DNA of 64,000 nucleotides from Leptolyngbya sp. SIO1E4 (GTDB lineage Bacteria; Cyanobacteriota; Cyanobacteriia; Phormidesmidales; Phormidesmidaceae): NCBI GenBank assembly GCA_010672825.2, contig JAAHFU020000001.1, positions 1,054,001 to 1,118,000 of the forward strand, read 5' to 3'. Shown piece by piece: positions 44,539 to 52,806 of this stretch (position 1 is its first letter; each line of letters starts with the position of its first letter). The notes under the pieces were generated by a model. It saw only the letters and a program-made list of their open reading frames with translations, ran no database searches and was not told where the DNA came from. The position numbers and the translations under genes were made by a program.

Positions 44539-45861
44539 TTAGCGAGAGACCACCGCCGTTTTCTCGGATGTCTGCACAGCCGTACTGGGGACGGTGGGTT
44601 TGACCAAAGACAGGCCCAACAGCAGCTTTAGCCCCAGCCGCTCAAACCAGGGCACGGCCAGGCCCAGGCGCATCTTGGCCATGTAGTAAATTTCAAACGC
44701 CTGCTTTACTAGGGGCACCCACGGCCCTCGCAGGGTAAATGAATGATCGGGCCGCCCCGTTGCCGGGTTGGGTAGCACCGGGTTAGCCATAAAGACGATG
44801 CCATCGCGGCCAAACTCGGCAAAACACACTGCCCCCAGGGTGGCTTTTATCGGGGCTGACTTCAGCAGCCCTAAGTCGCGGGCAATGTTGTGGGCCACTG
44901 CCATCCCCATGCCCTCTGTCATCTCGCCACTCTTGGGCAAGCCCATGGGAACCAGGGTGCTATCTGGCTGGGCCAGTTGGGTTGCCACCCCTAACGAATA
45001 AATATTGGGAAAGTCTGGATGCTGCTGGGTCGGCAACATGGGGACAAACCCTTTAGCATCCGTTAACCCTGGAGCCTCCCGCAGGAATTTAGCCCCGTAG
45101 AAGGCAGGCAAAATCATGGAAAATTTAAACGGAAGCTGCTGCCCATTCGCCAAAATCATCGTTTCAGGCTCTATCCGAGTGATTTGAGCATTTTCGATGA
45201 AGGCGATATTTTTCTCTTTGAGCAACTGCAGAATGATCTTGTCAGCATTCTTAACCCCCCGCACCCCTAAATGCCCCACATAGGGTTCAGGGGTAACGAT
45301 GGTCAGGGGTACCTGATCTCGCAGCTGACGCTGGCGTAACTCATGATCCACCGTGAGCATGAATTCATACAGCGGCCCATAGCACCCAGCGCCAGGGGCA
45401 GCCCCCACAATAACCGGCCCTGGATTCTCTAAAAACGCTTTCCAGGCTTCGCTGGCCAGTTCAACATGGTGCGGATTACACACAGAATGGGTATAGCCAG
45501 TTTCTGGCCCCAGCCCAGGGATAGCGTCGGTGGCCAGTTGAGGGCCGGTGGCAATCACCAAATAATCGTAGTGGAGGGTGCGATCGCCCGCTGTAATTTG
45601 CTGTTTGTGCGGGTCTAGCCCGGTGGCTTTACCGTTTACAAACTCAATGCCTTTGGGGGGCACAATGCGATCGAGCTCTAGCTGCACATCGGCCATTTTT
45701 TTATGGCCAAACATGACTGAAATCAGCCCTGGCGTAAATGTAAATTGGTCTTTGTCTGAAATTAGGGTGATCTGATGATCTTGGTGGGGCAACAAATGCC
45801 TCAGCTCATAGGCCGTGGGTAATCCTCCCAGGCCAGCTCCCACAACAACAACCTGAGCCAT
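44539..45861 (-). CDS. sqr: Sulfide:quinone oxidoreductase
   Basis: The 440-residue flavoprotein starts with the FAD-binding VVVVGAGLGGLPTAYEL. It has the second dinucleotide-fold element and three cysteines at the family positions: SVCNPHH (~129), APGAGCYGPLYEF (~160) and GAVCFAEFG (~350). These form the redox/polysulfide centre in SQR. MGLPKSGEMTEGMGMAVAHNI near ~315 and the amphipathic C-terminus that contacts the membrane are also typical. SQR passes electrons from sulfide to plastoquinone, allowing sulfide detoxification or anoxygenic photosynthesis. The downstream heme protein and the upstream palindrome suggest a small regulated operon. No ArsR-type regulator gene is visible next to it. 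Confidence 0.88.
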   Translation of the reverse strand: MAQVVVVGAGLGGLPTAYELRHLLPHQDHQITLISDKDQFTFTPGLISVMFGHKKMADVQLELDRIVPPKGIEFVNGKATGLDPHKQQITAGDRTLHYDYLVIATGPQLATDAIPGLGPETGYTHSVCNPHHVELASEAWKAFLENPGPVIVGAAPGAGCYGPLYEFMLTVDHELRQRQLRDQVPLTIVTPEPYVGHLGVRGVKNADKIILQLLKEKNIAFIENAQITRIEPETMILANGQQLPFKFSMILPAFYGAKFLREAPGLTDAKGFVPMLPTQQHPDFPNIYSLGVATQLAQPDSTLVPMGLPKSGEMTEGMGMAVAHNIARDLGLLKSAPIKATLGAVCFAEFGRDGIVFMANPVLPNPATGRPDHSFTLRGPWVPLVKQAFEIYYMAKMRLGLAVPWFERLGLKLLLGLSLVKPTVPSTAVQTSEKTAVVSR

Positions 45862-46098
45862 ACACTTACTCTCCTTACCATAAGCAATCGTTTCTATGCC
45901 TTAGCTAGCAAGGCATCTCCCTTTGCGTTGAGGAACCGGGCTGCCCGCAAGGCACAGCCGTGTTGCCCAACCTAATTTCTAGATCGCGGGGGTTACAAAG
46001 GGTCTCTGCTTTGCTGGCAGCATCCTCACAACCAGCTTCAGATAGGGTCTGTCAGCCCCAGACGCGCCCTATCCCTCTGTATAAAGAAAATTCCACTC

Positions 46099-46116
46099 TA
46101 TAGCTATCTAGCTATA
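46099..46116. promoter_or_regulatory. Perfect palindrome upstream of sqr (candidate operator)
   Basis: tatagcta-tc-tagctata is a perfect 8-2-8 inverted repeat, ~240 bp upstream of the leftward sqr start, embedded in an A+T-rich patch (tatattcataata). Dyads of this size are bound by ArsR/SmtB-family repressors, which control sqr genes in several bacteria. The nearest rightward genes do not start here. Confidence 0.45.
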
Positions 46117-46149
46117 TATTCATAATAGGACGCGATCGCGATTTGTCAA

Positions 46150-46251
46150 CTAATGCTTGTACCGAGTTTTTGTGATGGGTTTGCGGGTGGGTTTAGAGCG
46201 GTGGTGAGAAGCGTAGCTGGAGCGTCGCTTCTTGGTGAACAGAGCGATCAA
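46150..46251 (-). CDS. Very small, highly basic frame (doubtful)
   Basis: A 33-codon frame from TTG 46251 reads LIALFTKKRRSSYASHHRSK and ends PITKTRYKH before TAG. The Lys/Arg/Ser/His-rich composition and absence of acidic residues are striking. There is no ATG and no clear ribosome binding site. It may be chance. Confidence 0.2.
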   Translation of the reverse strand: MIALFTKKRRSSYASHHRSKPTRKPITKTRYKH

Positions 46252-46491
46252 GCCAGAAAGAAACGCTCTGTGCTAGGTAGGCGTTCTTTCAGGCTAATCG
46301 TTGTGGATTGCTAGCGGGATGATTGATATGGCAGGGGGAATTTGCCTACACATGATCACTCTCGCTGAGTGAAGCGCGTTAATAACGTTTCACTGCTGAC
46401 GAGCGCCATGTCAAGTCCGATTTCGAAGCCAAGTCGGAGAGGTAACTTTTCGGCTGAGACTACCCCAGCTTCGGTTATGTCGCTCAATATC

Positions 46492-48873
46492 TTATTTCTT
46501 GTGAGTCGTCCTTTTTCGCTTCTTCCGTTCATGTTTCTCAGGTTGTCGTTCCTCTTGTGCCTGTTTTTTCAACAGTTCTTTCTTATTTTCCCAATGCTCA
46601 TCTATTCTGGAAAATTTGTTGGGGCTTCTTAATCTTTGATGTGACGACCCTTTATGCTGTTTCCAATGCTCATCTATTCTGGAAAATTTGTTGGGGCTTC
46701 TTAATCTTTGATGTGACGACCCTTTATGCTGTTTCCAATGCTCATCTATTCTGGAAAATTTGTTCGGCCCACCTTTTATTTCTAGACGTGGTGGGTATGG
46801 TGAGATGTTTTCTGATTTCCAGCCTTCGGGGAGTGGTTGATAGAATGAGCTAGACGTACCTTCAGGTTTTGGCTTTTTCCGTTCATGTTTCTCAGGTTGT
46901 CGTTCCTCTTGTGCCTGTTTTTTCAACAGTTCTTTCTTATTTTCCCAATGCTCATCTATTCTGGAAAATTTGTTCGGCCCACCTTTTATTTTTAGACGTG
47001 GTGGGTATGGTGAGATGTTTTCTGATTTCCAGCCTTCGGGGAGTGGTTGATAGAATGAGCTAGACGTACCTTCGGGTTTTGGCTTTTTCCGTTCACGTTC
47101 CTCAGGTTGTGGTGCCTGTCGTGTCTGGTTAGAAAATGACCTTTTCCTGCTATTTTGGTTATTCTGTCTAGAGGACAGCCACTGAAATTGTTGACTGCCA
47201 GAAGCTATATTTTGACCTGGATAGTTGAGGGATTGTTTAGGTGTAGGAACAGACGGAGGAGAGTTTCCAAAAGATATGCCTGTCCCACTCAAAGCAGCTA
47301 GTTGCTCTTCGTTCTGTGGCTGTTGGATATTTGGGTACGATGTGCCAGAATTTTGCGATTTCTCCTCGACCATTGAATCTCGACTTAGCGAGTCAGAGCC
47401 GCCGATCAGATTTAGCTGTTCTTGTTGTTCACTGTCTGATCTATTTTCCTTATCCTGCTGCTTTTCAGGGCTAGTTGCACCAGATATTGGCATCGGAATT
47501 TCCTGAGGAAATGCCTGATTTTTGTCATCCAACATATCCCAGCCCTTCCATCTACTATCAAGCAGATATTGCCATAAATTTTTCCCCTGCTTAATGTTTT
47601 GCAAATCAGGATTCCGTTTTCTAGACCATTTGTCACTCCACCCCTGTCTTTCGTTAGATCGGACATCTAGTTTATAATTTTTAATATTTTTATTTTCCAC
47701 TGATTCAGCATCTGAAGCTAGGGAAAAAGCCTTTAAATAATCTCTCATTGTTCTTTCACTTAGTTTTTCTCCGCGTATATGTTTTTCTCTAATTTTTCTT
47801 TCTAAATTATTCTTCGTAAAGTTCGCAATATTTTGCTGAAGCCAATTTTTCCAATAGGAAGTTCTTTCATCAAGCTCATTGCCTTTTACAGTTGAACAAA
47901 AATATTCTTTTTCATGCTTATTAGTCTTATATACACCTTTTTCTTGTCTTGCCAACCAGTTCGATATTCTATTCCACTCTCCTTCAATTGCTGACTTTCC
48001 TGTCGTCTTTTTTGGTTCATTAGGAAACTCTTTATTCTCTATTTCGGCTAGTTTCCAGTACCTAATGACCAATCGTTTGGGTTTATTTTTACTATACGCT
48101 TCCACACCGCTTTGATCGGTAATCTTTGCTGCTTTTATCCGAATCCAGAGAGTTGGATACTCTTCCAAAAGCGTGTTTAGCTTGTCATAACAGCCTTTGC
48201 AAGGTGCTCGATTTATGCGGATAGATAGGAGCTTTGGACCTTTCTCCTCATCATACACTTTGCTGTTGTTCACAACAGTTCGAACAGCAATCGCTATCTT
48301 TTCTTCAGCATGACCTTCACCCTGTTCATCGTATCTTCCTAGATAAACACCATCGAGCGTCACCTCAGCTGTAGTCGAATCGCCTGTCGCCGTGTCTGTT
48401 GGATTATATTTTTTAAAGGTGCCTAATAAGCCTCCTTTCCTTTGAATTATTGGAGACGTTTGTTCCATTCTGAACGAACTTTTTATCAGGTGTCCTGAGC
48501 TTTCTTTCTCCTGGCCCGGGTTTTCTGGTTTCATGGTCTGCTGTGGCACACCCACATAAGAATGTGTGCTCTTACCAATTACATTGTTTTGCCATGCAGC
48601 TTGGATATCCTGTTTGTTGGTGCCATCGATCGCCCGCTTGAGCTGAATTTGAGGTAGTGGGGTTAGAGATGGGTTCGCAAATGAAGCTGCCGTTAGCCTT
48701 GCTCCCAACTTCGCCAAGTTCTGCTGCTGAGCTTCAGTTTCTGCCAGCCCTTCTTTAGGGGCTGCATCCTCCGTCTGTGGCTGCACCAAAAACGGACGCG
48801 AGGCCAGGGGGTTGGCGGGCTTAACCGTTGGCGTACTTTGTGATTTTTTCGACTTTGATTCGTGGGTTTTCAT
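46492..48873 (-). CDS. Candidate eCIS effector: leader + deaminase-fold core + basic repeat C-terminus
   Basis: From Met at 48873 the product has 793 residues. Residues 1-~70 contain NPLASRPFLVQPQ, the leader style of cyanobacterial DUF4157/eCIS cargo proteins. Residues ~150-250 hold a cytidine-deaminase-like Zn site: H188-A-E190 in GEGHAEEKIA and P224-C225-K-G-C228 in RAPCKGCYDKL, 36 residues apart, with strands LLSIRINRA and WIRIKAAKI as in the deaminase fold. Residues ~270-480 are helical and charged. The Gln/Asn/Ser-rich linker (~480-590) leads to tandem repeats rich in Lys/Arg and the end KKRKRTTHKK. No signal peptide is present. The region ~47.5-48.5 kb is visibly A+T-richer than its neighbours, suggesting acquisition. 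An upstream start at 48978 would translate dispersed-repeat sequence and is unlikely. No immunity-like gene is adjacent. Confidence 0.7.
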   Translation of the reverse strand: MKTHESKSKKSQSTPTVKPANPLASRPFLVQPQTEDAAPKEGLAETEAQQQNLAKLGARLTAASFANPSLTPLPQIQLKRAIDGTNKQDIQAAWQNNVIGKSTHSYVGVPQQTMKPENPGQEKESSGHLIKSSFRMEQTSPIIQRKGGLLGTFKKYNPTDTATGDSTTAEVTLDGVYLGRYDEQGEGHAEEKIAIAVRTVVNNSKVYDEEKGPKLLSIRINRAPCKGCYDKLNTLLEEYPTLWIRIKAAKITDQSGVEAYSKNKPKRLVIRYWKLAEIENKEFPNEPKKTTGKSAIEGEWNRISNWLARQEKGVYKTNKHEKEYFCSTVKGNELDERTSYWKNWLQQNIANFTKNNLERKIREKHIRGEKLSERTMRDYLKAFSLASDAESVENKNIKNYKLDVRSNERQGWSDKWSRKRNPDLQNIKQGKNLWQYLLDSRWKGWDMLDDKNQAFPQEIPMPISGATSPEKQQDKENRSDSEQQEQLNLIGGSDSLSRDSMVEEKSQNSGTSYPNIQQPQNEEQLAALSGTGISFGNSPPSVPTPKQSLNYPGQNIASGSQQFQWLSSRQNNQNSRKRSFSNQTRQAPQPEERERKKPKPEGTSSSFYQPLPEGWKSENISPYPPRLKIKGGPNKFSRIDEHWENKKELLKKQAQEERQPEKHERKKPKPEGTSSSFYQPLPEGWKSENISPYPPRLEIKGGPNKFSRIDEHWKQHKGSSHQRLRSPNKFSRIDEHWKQHKGSSHQRLRSPNKFSRIDEHWENKKELLKKQAQEERQPEKHERKKRKRTTHKK
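46591..46734 (-). repeat. 72-bp tandem repeat (two near-identical units plus partial third)
   Basis: Units begin at 46591, 46663 and 46735 with ccaatgctcatctattctgg. The first two are essentially identical over 72 bp and encode PNKFSRIDEHW followed by KQHKGSSHQRLRS. In-frame amplification near the 3' end of the effector gene. Confidence 0.9.
46735..47120 (-). repeat. 210-bp direct repeat in the effector gene
   Basis: The block starting at 46735 recurs from 46945 with few substitutions, the second copy fading near 47120. It encodes a ~70-residue unit: KKPKPEGTSSSFYQPLPEGW, then SPYPPRL(K/E)IKGGPNKF and ENKKELLKKQAQEERQPEKH. The 72-bp repeat is nested inside the C-terminal unit. Confidence 0.88.
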
Positions 48874-48989
48874 CCCGCATCTCTCACAAGAATTAGCAAT
48901 GATTGGATAGATAACATTACGGTTTAAGACTCGACTTATAGCGGTTTGCATTCGGATAAAGCACGCCCTAGACCCCAAACCCTAGACCC

Positions 48990-50293
48990 CTTAGTGGTGC
49001 AGAAAAGTCCTGAAAGCCCTGAAAATTAGTGAGTCTCAGATGAGACAAGATTGGTGAAGTGAGCGCTCCATGAGATGCTCAAGTTCCCCAACTTACCAGC
49101 ATCTACATGGAGACTCCTTTACTGTATCGTCAATTGCACGACCAACTGGGTCAGTGGGCCAGCCCCCAAGATCGCCGCCATCTGCAAGGCGTTGCCGAGG
49201 CGGTCGCCGCCATCCTGCAATCGCAAAGTGCCGTTTTGGGAAAATGGATTCCCTATCTATCGCATCGTGGGTGTAGTGCGCGGGCTCATCTAGAGCGTCT
49301 GGCTTACTTGCTACACAACGACTCTATCAGTGCTGAACGCTTCTATGTTCCGCTTCTGCAAGCGATGCTGGAAGGCTTTGAGGAGACAACGGTCACCCTG
49401 GTCTTGGATACCAGCATGCTGTGGGATCAATTCTGCCTCATTGAAGTGTGCCTGGCCTGGGGCGGTCGCTCTTTGACCCTGGCTCAAGTTGTTTTAGAGC
49501 ACGGCAGCGCCACCGTTGGCTTTGCGGATTACCGGGAAGTTTTAGAAACCGCCAAGGCGGTCCTACCTGCGGGCTGTCAGGTCATGTTTCTAGCAGACCG
49601 GGGGTTCCAGCATCGCGAGTTGTTGCGCTGGCTCCAGCAGCAGGGATGGCATTGGGCACTGCGCGTGAAATCTGATTTACAGGTCACTTTAGTCTCGGGC
49701 AACACTCGGACTGTCGCGCAACTACTCCCACCCGTACAGCAGGCCTACCTCTTCGAGGCAATCACCGTTGGCGATGAGTTGACGGCGCATCTCGCCACGG
49801 CGCATGTCCCCATCGCGGGGGAGGCTTGGGCCGTCTTGTCCAACCAGTCCCCGTCTCTGCAAACCTTTGCGCTCTACGGTGAGCGCTTTGGCGGTATTGA
49901 ACCGCATTTCAAAGACTACAAGTCAGCGGCCTTTGAGGTATTGCAATCCGGACTGCGGGAGGCCCCAGTCCTCACTCGTCTATTTATGCTGCTCGATACC
50001 GCCTATCTGATTGCGGTCATCTTGGGTGTGATGCTGGTTCAACAAGGACGGCGGGCGATGCTTGATTGGCACGGACAGCGAGGATTGAGTTTGCTGCAAC
50101 TGGGCCTCAGAGAATGCGCCAGACTCAGTTATCACCGCTTAATGTTGCCTCTGCTCAAACGGTTGCCTCAGGCTAATCCTCCCCCTGCTTGCGCCTCGAA
50201 GCGCAAACGAGAGACTTTAGACACTCGCATTGAATTCTCAAAAGTAGTCAGATTCTCAGCGTGAGACTCTCAAAAGTTTTCTGCACCACCAAG
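48990..50293 (+). mobile_element. IS4-family insertion sequence, ~1.30 kb, apparently complete
   Basis: The ends are CTTAGTGGTGCAGAAAA at the left and its near-perfect inverse TTTTCTGCACCACCAAG at the right (16 of 17 positions). They are flanked directly by CCCTAGACCC on both sides (48980-48989 and 50294-50303), a 10-bp target duplication. IS4 elements usually duplicate about 9-13 bp. One transposase gene fills the element. Because the target itself contains CCCTAGACCC-like repeats, duplication length could be off by a base. Confidence 0.88.
49107..50264 (+). CDS. IS4-family DDE transposase
   Basis: The 385-residue protein has the DDE triad context of IS4 enzymes: first Asp in TLVLDTSMLWDQ (~residue 100), second in VMFLADRGFQHRELL (~170), and the C-terminal YxxR...E......K signature in YGERFGGIEPHFKDYKSAAF (~260-280). 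The Y-R-E-K motif has four rather than three residues between Arg and Glu, a small deviation from the canonical spacing. The basic tail (ASKRKRET) is typical. The frame is intact, so the element may be active. Confidence 0.88.
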   Translation: METPLLYRQLHDQLGQWASPQDRRHLQGVAEAVAAILQSQSAVLGKWIPYLSHRGCSARAHLERLAYLLHNDSISAERFYVPLLQAMLEGFEETTVTLVLDTSMLWDQFCLIEVCLAWGGRSLTLAQVVLEHGSATVGFADYREVLETAKAVLPAGCQVMFLADRGFQHRELLRWLQQQGWHWALRVKSDLQVTLVSGNTRTVAQLLPPVQQAYLFEAITVGDELTAHLATAHVPIAGEAWAVLSNQSPSLQTFALYGERFGGIEPHFKDYKSAAFEVLQSGLREAPVLTRLFMLLDTAYLIAVILGVMLVQQGRRAMLDWHGQRGLSLLQLGLRECARLSYHRLMLPLLKRLPQANPPPACASKRKRETLDTRIEFSKVVRFSA

Positions 50294-50392
50294 CCCTAGA
50301 CCCTACTTGACCCAGACGTAATGAACTCGACTGAACAAGGCTATCAAGACCCACAAACAGAGCCGCAATGAAGTGGGCCAGCCTATTTGCAG

Positions 50393-52384
50393 TTACTTCT
50401 GTACCCATCCCCTCACCTCCCCATCCGTTAACGGTCGCTCTAGCTTCACATACTCACTTTGCACCGCCCGCAAAATCGTTTGCATCTTCACAGGCTCATT
50501 TGCCTCTGCCGCCACAAACGCTGCATTGAGCGCGATGTTGGCAATATTGCCTCCCGCAACCGATAGCATCGCCAATTTTTTATAATCCAGCTCTTGCGTT
50601 GGCGTCTGCGGCGGAAACGCCCGTCGCCAAATTTCCGCCCGCTGGCTCACATTCGGAAACGGGAACTGCACAATAAACCGAATCCGCCGCAAAAACGCCT
50701 GATCCAAAGCGCTCTTTAAGTTCGTCGTTAAAATTGCCAAACCGCGATACGCCTCCATGCGCTGCAGCAGATAGCTCACCTCAATATTGGCGTGGCGATC
50801 GTGGCTGTCTTTTACCTCCGATCGCTTGCCAAACAGAGCATCCGCCTCATCAAACAGCAACACCGCTCCGCCCCCCTCGGCGGCATCAAACACCCGGCGC
50901 AGGTTTTTCTCCGTCTCACCGATGTATTTGCTCACCACCGAACTCAAATCAATGCGATATAAATCTAGCTGCAGCGTATTGGCCAGCACCTCTGCCGCCA
51001 ACGTCTTGCCCGTGCCACTGGTCCCGGCAAACAGGGCGGCAATGCCTAACCCCCGTCCACTTTTGCCCCCAAACCCCCAGGCTTCGTACACCTGCGTCCG
51101 CTGCCGCACATGCACCACCATCTCCTTTAAAACCTGCATCTCCCTCTCCGCTAGCACCAAATCCTCCCAACTTGCCGGTGAGCGAATCTGCTGTGCCAGG
51201 TCATCGAGCCGAGGCCGAGCCTGATCTCGGCAATAGGTCCACAGTTGTTCTGTGAGGAGGGTTGGCTCACCCGCTGCCGCCTCTGTTAAATCACTCTGTA
51301 CCCGTAAGCACACCCCCTGAATTGCCGCCGCATTGAGATTAAAGTGCGACACTAGCTGGTCAATCTGGCCGTTCAACGCTTCAGATAATTCACCCAAGGC
51401 TCGTTGCCAAAGCAGCCGCTGTTCTGTCGGGTGGGGGCGGGCGACGGCAAAGGCAACCGTCAAGCGCGATCGCTGCGGGCGTCGCTCCCGCGTTAAGACA
51501 ATCACCGGGCTAGTTAAGATGTCCAGCAGCCGAGCAATGGCTTGCTCGGCCTCAGCGTGCCCATGGCTGAGGCAATCACAATTCAAAATCAACACCCGCT
51601 CATGGAGCCACCATTCGCGATCGCACAAGCTGCACAGGTGAGTCAGTTGCTGGGGGTCTGTGGGCAGCATCTCTGCTGCTAGCATCATTCTTGCCAACCC
51701 CAACTGGGCACAGACAGCCAGGGCGATCGCCTGTTTACTCTCCGCATCCTCACCCCATAGCTGCAGGGAAGGTAGCACCGGCTGAGCCTCAGAAGCATGT
51801 ACCCACACCTGGGTCATCTGGTCGACTAATTGCTGGTGGGCGGGGGCAAGGGCTTGGCCGCCCCGAGGGGTTGGTATCTGAAAGCGCGCCAGCCGCTCAT
51901 CAACCCCCTGCCCCCCCAGCAAGGCATGCAGCACCTGTTCATCTAGCCGCAATAAACTATGGGATAAAGCATTGCCAGGGCCTAGCTCCACCAGCTGCCA
52001 CCGCCGCAACGCGGCCTGCGGCTGCAGCGCTTGCCATTGAGGTTGCCCCAACGCCGTCATGGCTAACTGAAAGGTTGGGTAGTTACGCTGTGGGTTACCC
52101 TGGGCGGCTACACAGAGCTGCTCCCAACCAGGGACTAACTCCATACCGGCACAGAGCAGCACCACATCTCGCTCAAAGCTGTTGAGCCCAAAGGCTTGGC
52201 AGAGTTGCTCTAGGGTCGTGGGGGGTGACAGCTTAGAGGGGGGCAACTCTGCAATCTCGGCGCTCTCTTCATCCCCCTTCTCTAGCAGGCGTTTCTGCTG
52301 CTCAAGGGCTGCCTGCACGCGAGCGATCGCTCCGTGCAAATAGCGGCCATTGGCCTCCATCCAGGCACCGTCCCCGATTTGCAT
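50393..52384 (-). CDS. AAA+ ATPase of the eCIS (Afp15/Pvc15-like) type
   Basis: The 663-residue protein has a large helical/winged N-terminal region (residues ~1-400, beginning WMEANGRYLHGAIARVQAAL and with LCQAFGLNSFERDVVLLCAG at ~62-81). A C-terminal AAA+ module follows: Walker A AGTSGTGKT (~453-460), Walker B VLLFDEADALFGKRSE (~508-522), sensor 1 LAILTTN and Arg-finger-like FLRRIRFIVQFPFP. This domain order is that of the ATPase encoded in extracellular contractile injection system loci (Afp15/Pvc15), thought to help particle assembly or disassembly. No sheath, tube, baseplate or spike genes are within 12 kb on either side, so the ATPase is detached from the structural cluster. The effector gene lies downstream on the same strand beyond a mobile-element insertion. 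Confidence 0.8.
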   Translation of the reverse strand: MQIGDGAWMEANGRYLHGAIARVQAALEQQKRLLEKGDEESAEIAELPPSKLSPPTTLEQLCQAFGLNSFERDVVLLCAGMELVPGWEQLCVAAQGNPQRNYPTFQLAMTALGQPQWQALQPQAALRRWQLVELGPGNALSHSLLRLDEQVLHALLGGQGVDERLARFQIPTPRGGQALAPAHQQLVDQMTQVWVHASEAQPVLPSLQLWGEDAESKQAIALAVCAQLGLARMMLAAEMLPTDPQQLTHLCSLCDREWWLHERVLILNCDCLSHGHAEAEQAIARLLDILTSPVIVLTRERRPQRSRLTVAFAVARPHPTEQRLLWQRALGELSEALNGQIDQLVSHFNLNAAAIQGVCLRVQSDLTEAAAGEPTLLTEQLWTYCRDQARPRLDDLAQQIRSPASWEDLVLAEREMQVLKEMVVHVRQRTQVYEAWGFGGKSGRGLGIAALFAGTSGTGKTLAAEVLANTLQLDLYRIDLSSVVSKYIGETEKNLRRVFDAAEGGGAVLLFDEADALFGKRSEVKDSHDRHANIEVSYLLQRMEAYRGLAILTTNLKSALDQAFLRRIRFIVQFPFPNVSQRAEIWRRAFPPQTPTQELDYKKLAMLSVAGGNIANIALNAAFVAAEANEPVKMQTILRAVQSEYVKLERPLTDGEVRGWVQK

Positions 52385-52748
52385 CGCGTTCCTTTCTTTA
52401 CTAACAGGTTGGAATTACCCTGCAACAGCGGTTGCACGTCATTCATGACCAAACAGGAACACCATGGCCAGCATTTACTTGCTAATCACAGGAATTGCCC
52501 TTCAAGGGTGACCATGTTCCCCTATCATCCCCCTCACAGGCGCGCGACGACTGCGTTCTGGGTATGAGATGTATTAAATCGTTGCTAAGGCCTTCTATAC
52601 CGCTTTCTCTACCCCGCTTAATGTGGAACACCCTCCCAAGCGATCGAGCGACTCCAGGAGAGTCCTCAGTGGGTGCAATAATCTCGAAAACTTAAGTTTT
52701 ATCAAACCTTTGCCAATAAGCTCATCGCTTTTCCTGTAGACTCTCCTG

Positions 52749-52786
52749 TTAGAGGAGATTTTACTCTCCCCTTAGAGGAGATTTTT
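52749..52786 (+). promoter_or_regulatory. Direct repeat TTAGAGGAGATTTT in the petJ leader
   Basis: ttagaggagatttt occurs at 52749-52762 and again at 52772-52785 (23-bp period, about two helical turns), ending ~20 bp before the petJ ATG. The phasing fits a pair of regulator sites or a duplicated leader element. petJ is often copper regulated, but the repeat does not match a site I can name. Confidence 0.5.
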
Positions 52787-52806
52787 GACTTTTACGGGAT
52801 TAGCTC

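Larger units (their letters stand above)
48937..50345 (+). repeat. Dispersed ~97-bp element, copy 4, split by an IS4-family element
   Basis: The left part (48937-48989) reads TATAGCGGTTTGCATTCGG ... CCCTAGACCC and the right part (50304-50345) TACTTGACCCAGACG ... CTGAACAAGGCTATC. Joining them across one 10-bp duplication restores a full-length element. Confidence 0.9.

Noticed and set aside
46369-47063. Plus-strand frames with repeated AHLFWKICWGF-like peptides
   Set aside because: They are shadows of the 72-bp and 210-bp repeats; the minus-strand frame is coherent and much longer.
48874-48978. 35-residue N-terminal extension of the effector gene
   Set aside because: It is translated from dispersed-repeat DNA and the IS border; the leader motif and a good start lie at 48873.
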